DNA of 64,000 bases from assembly GCF_014635685.1 (NCBI RefSeq), contig NZ_BMDH01000002.1:154472-218471 (forward strand), given 5' to 3'. The notes beneath the pieces are model-generated. The model was not told the origin of the DNA. It worked only from the letters and a program-made list of their open reading frames with translations, and searched no databases. This DNA comes from Galliscardovia ingluviei. GTDB taxonomy: Bacteria > Actinomycetota > Actinomycetes > Actinomycetales > Bifidobacteriaceae. Each line of letters starts with the position of its first letter. Within the stretch, counting starts at the first letter, position 1. The position numbers were made by a program, and so were the translations under genes. Positions 38,251-48,079 of the stretch are shown here, piece after piece.

Positions 38251-40074
38251 CTAACTTTGCTTATTATTCAACAACTTATCAACGTAGAATTGACTATACA
38301 ATGAAGTTTCTTTATCTACAGTATCTTTACCATCGCGTTCAATAAGTGTTTGTTTATTGGATGCTAAATTCGTGCCCAAAGCCAATCGATTACCTTGGAT
38401 TTTCACACCCAGAGATGACAAAATAGTTGGGAAATAATCCCAAGAAGCATACTGACGATCTCTCAACTTAAAATGTCGCTCAGGAAAATCAGCATTAATA
38501 AACGCATTAAATGTAGTACGCTCATACTTCGGATCCCAATCCTTGAAGAAATTCACATCCATGGAAAGATGATCGCCAGTCACCACAATCGTAGTATCCG
38601 GACCAAATGGCTGAGCTTGAATCCATTGAATAAGGTCGACAATTTGCTTTTGCGAGTTAAAAATCACGTTAGCATACTGCTTACCAAACTTGTCTTGGGT
38701 TTCCGGTTCCACAAAACCATCAGGGAAATGTGTATCAGCATTTTCCATCATCAAGTTAAAAGGCTTACCCTCACTAGCAAGACGAGTCATTTCCTGCTTA
38801 GCATAGTCATACAACTTATTATCTTCAAAGCCCCACCACACATTATAATCCTGTGGAATCAAACCATGCTCACGCGCATATTTCACATCAAAAATAGTTT
38901 GTACGCCATGATTCTGGTAAAAAGCGTCAAGACCACCGAAATGCGCATCGGCTCCAAACATAATAGTTTGGTTGTAGCCCTCTTTGGCAAGAATATCGGT
39001 ATAACCAGTAGCCCCAGGCAAGAACCTGCCGTCAAGCCCGTAACTATTTTGAGTACCAGGAGCTTTCAAAGGAATACCAAAATTCATATTGGTCATACCA
39101 GCCACACTCCAACTCGTACCATAAATTTGATGAGGACCACCAAAAGGCTTATCAGTATGAGAGAAATGAACTCCGGTATTGGCAAGTTCCATTAAATTGG
39201 GCATTAGATTTTCATCCATATACCCACCATTTTGCTTATCTAAATATGATGTCTCCGCCGATTCAAAATAAATATGCACCAAATTGCGCTTATGCTTAGG
39301 AAAAGTAAGTTTCACACTCGTAGGATCAACATAATTATCTTGCACATACTCACTTTTTACCATATATGATTGTGCTATCTCTTTTGCGTGCAAATGCTTA
39401 TATGCATATAAACAGCCACCAATACATATAGCGAATGATAGTGGAATAACAATCATCTGGCGGATTTTGCGCGTAATCCACACTTTCTTCTCAAAACCAA
39501 AACCTAATTTAGCTGGTACAACAAGTAGATAGGTTAGGATAAATATTACGAGGAAAAGAAGAAACACTGGACGTGAATACAAATCACGCATAGAGTCTTC
39601 ATTAGCGCCGCCTACAGGAGAAGCAAAATTAAATAGAAATTGCTCAGGTGTCATTACTCCATAAAAGTCTTGGAACCACCATGATCCGATTCCTGCAAAT
39701 GCGCCAATAGCCGCTGCAATCACTGCAACTACCATAACTACAATACGCCATGGGGAAAGATGAGCATGGTCAGGTTCCAAGCGGATAAAACCAACCATTG
39801 CTGCCTTAATGGTTAGAAATAGTAATCCAATAAGGATAGCTAGTATGACGTACTTCCACCAATAAGGAGTAATATATGCACCTGGATCGACGATATAGTC
39901 TCTTGAAAATACAAAGCGCAGCACAAATAATGCAGCAAAATTCACAAGCAATATATCAGAGATGATGATACCGAGAATATGCAAAGCACCTCTTGTGCGC
40001 GAGATGAAAATATCACCGAGTGCAATTATGAGTCCGCAAAGAACCCAAATGCTCAGCATGGCGACTATTGCCAT
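38251..40074 (-). CDS. LTA-synthase/MdoB-like phosphoglycerol-type transferase
   Basis: The 607-residue protein has five N-terminal membrane segments (to about residue 240). A large extracytoplasmic sulfatase-fold domain follows, with HIYFESAETSYL, YGTSWSVAGM (likely Thr nucleophile) and VTGDHLSMD (metal ligands). Family members transfer phosphoglycerol from phosphatidylglycerol onto glycolipids, teichoic acids or glucans. In this cluster it may decorate the exported polysaccharide with glycerol phosphate; the acceptor is inferred. The ATG at 40074 has GAAAGG seven bases upstream; a GTG eight codons earlier is less likely. Confidence 0.9.
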   Translation of the reverse strand: MAIVAMLSIWVLCGLIIALGDIFISRTRGALHILGIIISDILLVNFAALFVLRFVFSRDYIVDPGAYITPYWWKYVILAILIGLLFLTIKAAMVGFIRLEPDHAHLSPWRIVVMVVAVIAAAIGAFAGIGSWWFQDFYGVMTPEQFLFNFASPVGGANEDSMRDLYSRPVFLLFLVIFILTYLLVVPAKLGFGFEKKVWITRKIRQMIVIPLSFAICIGGCLYAYKHLHAKEIAQSYMVKSEYVQDNYVDPTSVKLTFPKHKRNLVHIYFESAETSYLDKQNGGYMDENLMPNLMELANTGVHFSHTDKPFGGPHQIYGTSWSVAGMTNMNFGIPLKAPGTQNSYGLDGRFLPGATGYTDILAKEGYNQTIMFGADAHFGGLDAFYQNHGVQTIFDVKYAREHGLIPQDYNVWWGFEDNKLYDYAKQEMTRLASEGKPFNLMMENADTHFPDGFVEPETQDKFGKQYANVIFNSQKQIVDLIQWIQAQPFGPDTTIVVTGDHLSMDVNFFKDWDPKYERTTFNAFINADFPERHFKLRDRQYASWDYFPTILSSLGVKIQGNRLALGTNLASNKQTLIERDGKDTVDKETSLYSQFYVDKLLNNKQS

Positions 40075-40279
40075 TTGTTTACCTTTCTTCAATCTCACCT
40101 AATTCGTGTATCGAAGACAAAAGTCTATGACTTATATACTGTACAACTAACTGCATATAGCGTGGTATTACGTACCGCAAATTTGCTACCTAAACATTTC
40201 AGCTTTCACTTTTGATATTACTTCAAATACATGCTGTGCTCTAAACTTGTGAAAGTATATCTACTCAAAGGTACAGGGA

Positions 40280-42805
40280 ATGTTGAAGAAACGTAATAAC
40301 TATTTGTATTTGATAACTGGCACTGTTTCTGTGTTGATGCTGACTACTATTCTGTTATGCCTCCATACATATCCATTTGGCGATAAATTGTTTTTATGGG
40401 CAGATGCTGATCAAAATCTAGGCTTTTATTCTTATCTAAGAACTCTCACAGAGGGCAATAACATTTTCTACTCCTTAAATGGAGTCTTTGGCAGCAGTGA
40501 ATTTTCATCATTGGCATTCTTTGCTTTTAGTCCTTTCAATATACTTTTTATCCTTTTCCCAACACACTTTATTGCTGTAACTCATTTTGTCGCATATTCA
40601 AAAATTATCCTCAGTTCAATAACTTTTCTGTATTTCCTCAATCAGATTGAACCTAAGTACTATAGAGTAGCAAAAGTACTGTTATCCATTTCATACGCTT
40701 TTATGGGATACACCATATTCTATGGATGGCATGCCGCTTGGCTTGATGCTGTAATGGTCTTACCTCTTATTGTTGCAGGTCTTTATAAGCTCGTTTATGA
40801 AGAGGAATATCTACTCTATATTTTCTCACTTGCATATGGAATTATTGCACAGTATTATCTTGGTTTTATGCTTGGAGTTGCCTCCATTATATTTTTCTGT
40901 TTCCTCTTATTTATTCGCTTCGCTCCTCAAACAAAGACATACAAAGCTTTTTTCGTGAGATCAAAAGATACCTTATTAATGTATTGCTGTTCGACAATAA
41001 TTGCAGTTTGTATTAGTTCAATAGTACTCATACCAGCATTTCTTGGGATCCCGAATTTTAGAAAAGTCTCCCCACTTTCACAATTCACTGAGATGGGATT
41101 CCCACGATCACCATTTGATATTCTCTCCGGCATTTTCACTGGACAACAGAATACATTATGGGGTAATTCGCCAATAATATACATAGGTATTCTTCCTATA
41201 ACACTTGTTGTAATGTATTTCCTAAATACCTCTGTTACAAAGATTGAAAAGATTGGATTTGCAGTATTATTATTTGTAATATCTTTTAGTTTTCTTAATT
41301 CTTTTATCAATCTATTCTGGCATGGATTGAGTCAAAACTCATGGTTCAATTATCGCTACTCTTTCATCATGAGTTTTCTATTGCTCTATATTGCATTTGA
41401 AAGTATACGTAACCTTCACCTCGAAGAACTACCTACTCTCTTTGCAAAAGCTTTTACTTTTGTACTCATTTTCTTCCTTGCTGTGATAGCTTTTGTACCA
41501 GGAAAAAATAAAGGACTCCTATTAACTTGGGATATTATTAGTCTCGGTTTAGTCCTATTGATAGTCCTATATACTTCTAGCAAAACCGCTGAAAGTAATT
41601 CAAATATACTCGTGATTACTGTCACTGCGCAAATAATAGCCAGTCTGTTGTTAAATAGTGTTGCAATTGTTCAGCAACAAAATCAACAAACATTAACATG
41701 GTTTGAGCGGGAAAATAAGTTATTTGCTCGAATTAAAGATTATGCACAACAAGCATCTCCTCTTTATCGAGTAGAAACTGTCAATCAGACTACCCGAACT
41801 AATGCTCATTTTTACAATTATCATGGCATAACAAACTATTCGTCGGCTGAAAATAAACAGGTTGTAGAGTTCGCAAAGCAGCTCGGTATGATCAGTGACT
41901 GGATGCAAGCAGGCTATAACTCAAATATGCCATTTTCTGCAGAAAGCCTAGTCGGACTTAAATATATTCTTACTGATAACCCCCATAATAAGCCATACGA
42001 ACTTGTAAAAAATATTAATAACAAATATGCGATATATGAAAATCCATACACGTTACCAATTTTTTTCGAGCAAAACACAATAAAGGATTTTAATACAGAA
42101 AATCCTTTTGTTACTATCAATACAATCTATAATACCCTTGACAGCAATAGTGAGACTATTTTTAATAAGAATATTTATTCCATTGAACGGAGTCAGTCTT
42201 CACAAGACGGTGAGAATGTTCTTAATACATACATTGCTACAATAAAAGTTGATCATTCTGGTTCTGTCTATATGTTCATACCAAAAAATGCACACTCCAT
42301 TACTATTCAAAAGGACGATAAAGAAGAGGCACTCAGTACACATACTTTTGAAGAAACATACTATCTGGGTCAATATGATGCTGGTGAAACTATTCAAGTC
42401 TCAATAACTCTCGAAAATCAAGAATTGACAAAGGATAATTTCACAAGTTACACCGAAAATGCAGAGGCTGTGAAAAACGTTTTACGTGATGTAAAGAAAG
42501 ATGTCAAACTTGAGGAAAAATCAAGCTCAAAGTTTGATATCGAGTACACCGGTTCAAGCAAATACTTGTCCATGACTATACCATTCGATGAATCTTGGAC
42601 CATCACCGATAACGGCAAGCGGGTGCAACCTGTACAAAACTGGAATGTATTCATGTCAATTCCATTAGATCAGTCAAATAATACCCACCATATTGAGATG
42701 AAATACACCCCAAGAGGACTTAAGCTTAGCATCGTATTCTTCTCGCTTGGTATCGCTGGACTGGTAGGAATGCTAATTTATACAAGACGAACACGTAAAA
42801 AGTAA
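40280..42805 (+). CDS. YfhO-family membrane protein (GT-C-like)
   Basis: The 841-residue protein has about 12-14 membrane segments with the YfhO-type motifs FLWADADQNLGFYSYLRTL, SLNGVFGSSEF and GYTIFYGWHAAWLDA. A C-terminal extracytoplasmic beta-rich region (residues 560-800) and a last membrane anchor follow. YfhO proteins transfer sugars from lipid carriers to wall polymers such as lipoteichoic acid. The gene is markedly AT-rich and is the only rightward gene in this part of the cluster. AAAGGTACAGGGA precedes the ATG. A perfect 18-bp terminator follows. Confidence 0.86.
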   Translation: MLKKRNNYLYLITGTVSVLMLTTILLCLHTYPFGDKLFLWADADQNLGFYSYLRTLTEGNNIFYSLNGVFGSSEFSSLAFFAFSPFNILFILFPTHFIAVTHFVAYSKIILSSITFLYFLNQIEPKYYRVAKVLLSISYAFMGYTIFYGWHAAWLDAVMVLPLIVAGLYKLVYEEEYLLYIFSLAYGIIAQYYLGFMLGVASIIFFCFLLFIRFAPQTKTYKAFFVRSKDTLLMYCCSTIIAVCISSIVLIPAFLGIPNFRKVSPLSQFTEMGFPRSPFDILSGIFTGQQNTLWGNSPIIYIGILPITLVVMYFLNTSVTKIEKIGFAVLLFVISFSFLNSFINLFWHGLSQNSWFNYRYSFIMSFLLLYIAFESIRNLHLEELPTLFAKAFTFVLIFFLAVIAFVPGKNKGLLLTWDIISLGLVLLIVLYTSSKTAESNSNILVITVTAQIIASLLLNSVAIVQQQNQQTLTWFERENKLFARIKDYAQQASPLYRVETVNQTTRTNAHFYNYHGITNYSSAENKQVVEFAKQLGMISDWMQAGYNSNMPFSAESLVGLKYILTDNPHNKPYELVKNINNKYAIYENPYTLPIFFEQNTIKDFNTENPFVTINTIYNTLDSNSETIFNKNIYSIERSQSSQDGENVLNTYIATIKVDHSGSVYMFIPKNAHSITIQKDDKEEALSTHTFEETYYLGQYDAGETIQVSITLENQELTKDNFTSYTENAEAVKNVLRDVKKDVKLEEKSSSKFDIEYTGSSKYLSMTIPFDESWTITDNGKRVQPVQNWNVFMSIPLDQSNNTHHIEMKYTPRGLKLSIVFFSLGIAGLVGMLIYTRRTRKK

Positions 42806-42808
42806 TAG

Positions 42809-42850
42809 AAATAGTAGAGTCGCAGAAAATTCTGCGACTCTACTATTTCT
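42809..42850. terminator. bidirectional intrinsic terminator
   Basis: A perfect 18-bp stem (AAATAGTAGAGTCGCAGA with TCTGCGACTCTACTATTT) with a 4-base loop sits between the converging YfhO-like and GH25 genes. A/T-rich arms give U-tracts on both strands. Confidence 0.93.
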
Positions 42851-42858
42851 TTCTTCAA

Positions 42859-45231
42859 CTACCCTCTACCAGTTATCATATCAAAGTAATGATTTCGACC
42901 CCATTGCGGAACATATGCCCACCCATGTGCCATAGCACCAGTCACTGGATCGAAGTAATACCACGAGCCATCATAGCGTTGCAAACCTTTAACCATGATG
43001 CCAGTATATGTATCGTACCTCACCCATTTTGAACCTTTGGTAAGGTATACATCACCGTATTGCATGGCGCCAGTCTGGCTATCGAATAAATACCAGCCAG
43101 TATGTTCTTTATCATAGTCAACATACTGTTCGCCGTACATCATCTGCCCGCTATTCCAGTTGTAGTATACCCATTTGCCACCACTTGACTGTACATACTT
43201 CATTCCGCGAGCCATGGTTCCGTAATAGGTATCGAAGTAATACCAGTGACCATCAATCTGAGCCTCACCATACGTAATAGCACCAGAACTCGGATTGTAA
43301 TATACCCTACGCCCATCAGCAAGAGTCTTCCAACCACGCGCCATAGTACCATCTGGGTTAAGGAGATACCACTTCCCACTGTACGGGTCTTGGAACTCTC
43401 TGTTACGAAGCATCGTTCCATTCGAGTACCAATACCAATTATTCCCATTCGATACCCAACCGGTACCCTGAGCATTCAATTGATTTGTTCTTATCAACCT
43501 GAATTTTTGGTTGTCACCGCCATTTGCTGCCCAAAGATTAATGAGCGTAGTTGGATTTTTATCTCCGTTTGGTATGTCAATCACCTTGTTTTTATTGCCC
43601 GCATACGTTGAAGCAATTAGATAGCTGCCATCACTAGTTTTATACAGCATCCATTGCTGGTTACTCCCACCATTACTCGAAAATTGTATTACGGGAGTTC
43701 CATTGCGAGAAGAAGGCCCAGCTGCATCCAATACTAATCCTGAATGTACCGCTTTAATTTGATAGTTGCCATTGCCTAGATGCTTGATATGGAATTTTTG
43801 ATTACTACCATTATTAAACGGATAAATATCTAACCGTGTATTAGCTTCCTTACTCGCGCCATATACATCGAGGTATCGGTTATCATAAACGGAAGCAATA
43901 TAATAGTCTCCTTCTGGGATACTACTATCTTTTGTACCGAGTGAGTCAAGGCTCTTACCGTCATGATCAGGAACTTGCGATGCTGACAAATTCTTTACAC
44001 CAAACGCATTCAAATCGACATGCCCATTGATGCCGGCAACATAGCCGGTTGAAGTGTACTGCCAACCGCGTTTATTTGTTGCAGTCTCAAAACCAGCACG
44101 AGCACCATAGCTTGCTACCCACCCCACGCGATTACGAATACTTGCACGATTCAAAGAGCTATTAATATAGCTGGTATATGAGTAGACCTGCCCGTCGTAG
44201 CCTGCACCACGAACAATATTCATCCATGTGTCAACAATTGACGCATACACATCTGGATTGGTGGGTACGTGATGCCCTTTCCAAGTCCAATTCTCTAAGT
44301 CATAGAATACTGGATATCCAAGCGTTCCAGGATATACCCCCGCTTGACGCATCAGATTTACGATATCGTTAGCCTCTGCACGAGCAGTATTCGCATCATA
44401 AGAATATGAATACGAGTAAATACCAAATGGAATGCCGAGTCGCTTGCATTCCTGAATATTGCGCAATCCCCACTTATCGTAGCCATTACCCCACCCGTAG
44501 CTAATGCGGATAATCGCACCTTCTACGCCGGATGCTTTGGCTCGATTCCAATCGATATATCCTTGATGCTCAGAGACATCAATTACACCCTTCGCATCTT
44601 GGATATACGGGTTGCCTTGACGCTCGAAGAACGCGGGGCGTCCTCCATACGATCCCCAGTACGCACCGTACGAATTATTTTGTAAAGCCGCCAAGCGCAC
44701 ATTTCCCTGAGCTTGATGCTCAACTTGCACAGCTGGACGTGCAGATGCAGTCTCATCATAGGTATTCATTGCACTTGCAGCATTAGTGTTATGTCCATCT
44801 TGCTGCTCTACAGCCTCACGCACAGTTCCCACATCAACAGGTATAAACTTCTGTCCGTCAGTTTTTGCTAATGGATCCGCAGGCTTATCCTCAGTTCCCA
44901 CAATTTTCGGGTCAGTAACTTCTTGACCGGTTTCTATATCTTGCACCGTACCATCTTTTGAAACAGTAAGATCCTTTGATATCACTGTTGCATCAGCTGG
45001 AATATTGGAACTAACCTCATCCGGTAATCCAACTCGTGGGTTCTCAGGCATTGAATCAGGATCTTCTTGTTCAGCTGCATGGTGTGTGCTTATTGATTGC
45101 TGATACGTGCTCTCAGAGTTGACTAAACCATTGATATCATCTGCAATCTTCATAGCTGAAATTGAACTTACAGTCAAAGGAATCGAAATAACCAGCGCAA
45201 TTAATTTAACCAAAGCCTGCATATCAACCAC
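42859..45231 (-). CDS. secreted GH25 lysozyme with ricin-type lectin and cell-wall-binding repeats
   Basis: The 790-residue modular exoprotein has a signal peptide (about 1-27) and a polar linker to about 210. A GH25 muramidase domain follows (about 213-407; GVIDVSEHQGYIDW, YPVFYDLENW with the acidic catalytic residues). Next is a ricin-type beta-trefoil domain (about 440-580) with repeated NQKF/NQQW motifs. About eight aromatic cell-wall-binding repeats (590-790; WYYFDPVTGAMAHG type) complete it. It would cut peptidoglycan glycan strands while anchored to wall polymers. The start may be GTG 45231 or ATG 45222 (MQALVKL); both have weak sites. Transcription starts after the terminator of the GtrB-like gene, so it has its own promoter. 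Confidence 0.93.
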   Translation of the reverse strand: MVDMQALVKLIALVISIPLTVSSISAMKIADDINGLVNSESTYQQSISTHHAAEQEDPDSMPENPRVGLPDEVSSNIPADATVISKDLTVSKDGTVQDIETGQEVTDPKIVGTEDKPADPLAKTDGQKFIPVDVGTVREAVEQQDGHNTNAASAMNTYDETASARPAVQVEHQAQGNVRLAALQNNSYGAYWGSYGGRPAFFERQGNPYIQDAKGVIDVSEHQGYIDWNRAKASGVEGAIIRISYGWGNGYDKWGLRNIQECKRLGIPFGIYSYSYSYDANTARAEANDIVNLMRQAGVYPGTLGYPVFYDLENWTWKGHHVPTNPDVYASIVDTWMNIVRGAGYDGQVYSYTSYINSSLNRASIRNRVGWVASYGARAGFETATNKRGWQYTSTGYVAGINGHVDLNAFGVKNLSASQVPDHDGKSLDSLGTKDSSIPEGDYYIASVYDNRYLDVYGASKEANTRLDIYPFNNGSNQKFHIKHLGNGNYQIKAVHSGLVLDAAGPSSRNGTPVIQFSSNGGSNQQWMLYKTSDGSYLIASTYAGNKNKVIDIPNGDKNPTTLINLWAANGGDNQKFRLIRTNQLNAQGTGWVSNGNNWYWYSNGTMLRNREFQDPYSGKWYLLNPDGTMARGWKTLADGRRVYYNPSSGAITYGEAQIDGHWYYFDTYYGTMARGMKYVQSSGGKWVYYNWNSGQMMYGEQYVDYDKEHTGWYLFDSQTGAMQYGDVYLTKGSKWVRYDTYTGIMVKGLQRYDGSWYYFDPVTGAMAHGWAYVPQWGRNHYFDMITGRG

Positions 45232-45338
45232 GTTTCTCAGTAATTTCCCAATCCGATTGAGTCATCTTTGCTAACCACACTTTTAGCATAACCTTTACAT
45301 AAGGAGTTTATTATACTCTATCTATTTGCTCTTGTATA

Positions 45339-45368
45339 TAAAAAGAGCGATGAAATACATCGCTCAAA
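45339..45368 (-). terminator. intrinsic terminator of the GtrB-like gene
   Basis: GAGCGATG pairs with CATCGCTC around 5 bases. On the minus strand it is followed by TTTTTATATAC, 26 bp after the stop codon. Confidence 0.85.
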
Positions 45369-45390
45369 ATCAAATACACTTAACTTATAC

Positions 45391-46365
45391 TTAAATTTTC
45401 TTCTCTAAAATATATCGAGGGCGATCTTTCACTTCTTCATAAATTTTGCCGATATATGTACCAACAACACCTAGGGAAGTCAGCAGCATTCCACCTAAAA
45501 TCCAAATAGAGCACATGATGGAACCCCATCCAGCAACCGAGTGACCAGAGAACACAGACACTAAAGTGTAAATAAACATGACGATGCCGATAATCACAGA
45601 TGCCATGCCCATACCAGTTATGATGGATAATGGCTTCTTAGAAAATGATGTGATACCATCTAGCGCGAACGAAATCATCTTCTTCAGCGGATATTTTGAC
45701 TCACCTGCAGCGCGCGTGCCACGCTTATAAAATACTTTGGCAGTTTTAAATCCGAGTGAAGGGACAATCCCACGCAAGAAAAGGTTTACTTCGCGATATT
45801 GCGAGAGTGCATCTAATGCGCATAAACTCATTAAACGAAAATCTGCGTGATCTGGAATGGTCTCTGTACCCATCGCACTCATGAGTTTATAAAAAGCGTG
45901 CGCAGTCCCACGCTTGAATGCAGTGTCTGTTTCACGGTTATCGCGCACACCGTACACAATTTGCGCACCCTGTTTGTATTCTTCGAGCATTTTGTCTATT
46001 GCATTAGGATCGTCCTGTAAATCAGCATCCATTGATACAGCACAATCAACCTTTGCTTCACGCGCAGTCATCAACCCAGCAAATAACGCATTTTGATGCC
46101 CTTTATTATGTGCAAGTTTAACTCCGTGGAAAGTATTCGGCTCTTGCTCATGAAGTTGTTCAATAAGTCTCCATGTATTATCACGCGAGCCATCATCCAC
46201 GAACAACACGTGACTTTGTTCAGTAATAATACCCTTAGCAATAAGAGCGTTTAGTTTTTCAAGCAATACTCCAGCCGTAATTTCAAGTACCGCTTCTTCG
46301 TTATAGCACGGCACTACAATTGCCAACTTTGGTTGAGTTGACGGTTCAGCTGATAACGCGCTCAT
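45391..46365 (-). CDS. GtrB/DPM1-like polyprenyl-phosphate glycosyltransferase
   Basis: The 324-residue protein has a GT2 domain (AIVVPCYNEEAVLE, VLFVDDGSRDNTW, SMDADLQDDP) and two C-terminal membrane helices (about 235-300). It ends GTYIGKIYEEVKDRPRYILE, the layout of GtrB, CsbB and related enzymes. These load a single sugar onto undecaprenyl phosphate for use by membrane GT-C enzymes outside the cell. It may feed the YfhO-like or DUF6020/DUF6541-like proteins nearby. The ATG at 46365 has AGGAGC upstream; an in-frame ATG at 46380 is less likely. Confidence 0.93.
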   Translation of the reverse strand: MSALSAEPSTQPKLAIVVPCYNEEAVLEITAGVLLEKLNALIAKGIITEQSHVLFVDDGSRDNTWRLIEQLHEQEPNTFHGVKLAHNKGHQNALFAGLMTAREAKVDCAVSMDADLQDDPNAIDKMLEEYKQGAQIVYGVRDNRETDTAFKRGTAHAFYKLMSAMGTETIPDHADFRLMSLCALDALSQYREVNLFLRGIVPSLGFKTAKVFYKRGTRAAGESKYPLKKMISFALDGITSFSKKPLSIITGMGMASVIIGIVMFIYTLVSVFSGHSVAGWGSIMCSIWILGGMLLTSLGVVGTYIGKIYEEVKDRPRYILEKKI

Positions 46366-46514
46366 AGATCTGCTCCTCATTACTTATACCCAACTCTTAT
46401 TTATACCAGCTTTGTGTGATATTTCTTTATCTACAAGCTGGTTTCACATCAGTTTTTCGCAAATTCAACATGCTCGAGACACAAGTACAGAAGCATGAAA
46501 TACAGACATCTATC

Positions 46515-46669
46515 GAGTTGTGAAGTGATTTCTATTAAGTCATACATCTCCTATTACAGACAGCACAAACCAACCCTCATAAAACATTGAAAAATAAAGA
46601 AAAACCGCCATATCAATTTCACTTTATTCATAGCCCACCAATATGCTCACGTAAATCACTTCACAACTC
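46515..46669. repeat. inverted-repeat element E6 (155 bp)
   Basis: Perfect 16-bp ends (46515-46530 and 46654-46669) enclose 123 bp. It matches E7 at all but one base (A versus G) in the same orientation; the identity extends to flanking ATC and AACATAAG. It lies just downstream of the PIN toxin gene. Confidence 0.95.
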
Positions 46670-46795
46670 AACATAAGCCATCTCCACAGCGCGCCAAAAG
46701 CACAATACTGCAGAGCAAAATTATTAAAGTGATAAAACATAAACCACCCATAACCCAAGATAGAGAGAGTGGTTAAAACTAAATAGATGTGCAGA

Positions 46796-47359
46796 CTACG
46801 CTTCCCATCGCACTTTCAGCGGTAAATATATCTCTCGAGCAAAATTTGGCAGACCACTCCTCTGCAGTACAGCACATAATTCTTCAGGCTGTTGCGGATA
46901 CTTCTTATAGCCTAATAATGCTTCGAAACAGATATTTATCACTACGCTCGGCTCTAGATCTAGAGTATCACACAAGAAATTATCAGGAGTTACTACCTCG
47001 ATATTCAGCTTTTCTGTGCTCTCAAGAGGGAAATCTTTAACATTAAAAGTAACAATGGTGTTAGCAGGTGAATGACTTGCTGCAGCAAGCACATGCTTGT
47101 CTTCATCGCTACACTCCATAGTTTCAATTAGATTTTCATAATCAGAAACCAATGAAGCTGGAAAGAATTCACGCATAACATTCACTCGTTTTCTAGCTTT
47201 TTCATCGCCAATCTTATCTGATAGCACTCGTTCTAATTCAAGCAACACATCTTCAGACCAGAAAGGTACGAAAATCTTTCGCTCAGCACAACGAAGTAGT
47301 ATGTCACAAACAACTTCTCCATAGAGAGTGCATGTATCCAAAAACACTGAAAACGCCAT
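46796..47359 (-). CDS. PIN-domain ribonuclease toxin
   Basis: The 187-residue protein has a PIN (PIN_3-like) fold with acidic residues in the expected places: Asp8 in VFLDTCTLYG, Glu41 in VLLELERVL, Asp85/Asp87 in CSDEDKHVLAAA, and Asp109 in FNVKDF. PIN toxins are Mg-dependent RNases that cut tRNA, rRNA or mRNA when freed from an antitoxin. The C-terminus extends about 60 residues past the PIN core and is unassigned. It starts 2 bp after the upstream HTH gene, the arrangement of an antitoxin-toxin operon. The pair is flanked by nearly identical 155-bp elements. Confidence 0.88.
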   Translation of the reverse strand: MAFSVFLDTCTLYGEVVCDILLRCAERKIFVPFWSEDVLLELERVLSDKIGDEKARKRVNVMREFFPASLVSDYENLIETMECSDEDKHVLAAASHSPANTIVTFNVKDFPLESTEKLNIEVVTPDNFLCDTLDLEPSVVINICFEALLGYKKYPQQPEELCAVLQRSGLPNFAREIYLPLKVRWEA

Positions 47360-47361
47360 AC

Positions 47362-47832
47362 TTAACCCCTGATCAGCGGGTTATCAACTGTATCTAACGG
47401 ATTCGTATTAGCTGATAAATCAGACATAGCGAGCATAAAATTATTATGTTGCTTCGCGCTATATGTTTCTACATCTTTCAAATACACTCTACGATGCCGA
47501 CCCACTTTAACAAACGGAATCTCGTTTTCTTCAAGTAACTTTACAAAAGTCGGTCGCGAAATCCCCAGCAAATCCGCAGCTTGTTGTGTAGTTAACTGCG
47601 TTTCTGACGACGATAAAAAGACAGCTTTCCCCTGACGAAGCCTCCGTGCAGCTTCTACTAGCAATTCTGCAAGCTCCTTTGGGAGGATAATAGAATCTTT
47701 CCCAGGAATATTTATCTCAGCATACGCAGCATCATTCTCAGTAAGCAGATTAACAATATCTTCAAACTGACTTCTATCACTATTATTCGGATAGCGGGTA
47801 ATAACATCCCTATCTAATACTTGTGTTCCCAT
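47362..47832 (-). CDS. HTH (excisionase-type) antitoxin partner of the PIN toxin
   Basis: The 156-residue protein has an excisionase/MerR-like helix-turn-helix at about residues 80-125: TTQQAADLLGISRPTFVKLL, then IPFVKVGRHRRVYLKDVE. Such proteins pair with PIN_3 toxins and probably repress their own operon while neutralising the toxin. The N-terminal 70 residues may hold the dimer or toxin-binding part. The ATG at 47832 has a strong GGAGGT site; an earlier start at 47883 has none. It is the first gene of the leftward two-gene operon. Confidence 0.87.
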   Translation of the reverse strand: MGTQVLDRDVITRYPNNSDRSQFEDIVNLLTENDAAYAEINIPGKDSIILPKELAELLVEAARRLRQGKAVFLSSSETQLTTQQAADLLGISRPTFVKLLEENEIPFVKVGRHRRVYLKDVETYSAKQHNNFMLAMSDLSANTNPLDTVDNPLIRG

Positions 47833-47924
47833 CGATTTTACCTCCACACTATTTACTCTATTCGAAATATTCGAAAATTGCAATCCCCTGCATATTTAAC
47901 TTCGGAATATTACCTACATGAATC

Positions 47925-48079
47925 GAGTTGTGAAGTGATTTCTATTAAGTCATACATCTCCTATTACAGACGGCACAAACCAACCCTCATAAAACATTGA
48001 AAAATAAAGAAAAACCGCCATATCAATTTCACTTTATTCATAGCCCACCAATATGCTCACGTAAATCACTTCACAACTC
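47925..48079. repeat. inverted-repeat element E7 (155 bp)
   Basis: Perfect 16-bp ends (47925-47940 and 48064-48079) enclose 123 bp. It is a direct copy of E6, 1410 bp away, differing at one base. It lies about 93 bp upstream of the antitoxin start, so it could include or influence the promoter of the operon. Confidence 0.95.

Noticed and set aside
38473-39195. 240-codon plus-strand frame inside the LTA-synthase-like gene
   Set aside because: It is antisense to a clearly conserved sulfatase-fold gene; its composition is that of a shadow frame.
46515-48079. Composite transposon made of E6, E7 and the genes between
   Set aside because: No transposase is encoded and no target duplication is visible, so mobility is only a hypothesis and is reported as a finding, not as an annotated mobile element.
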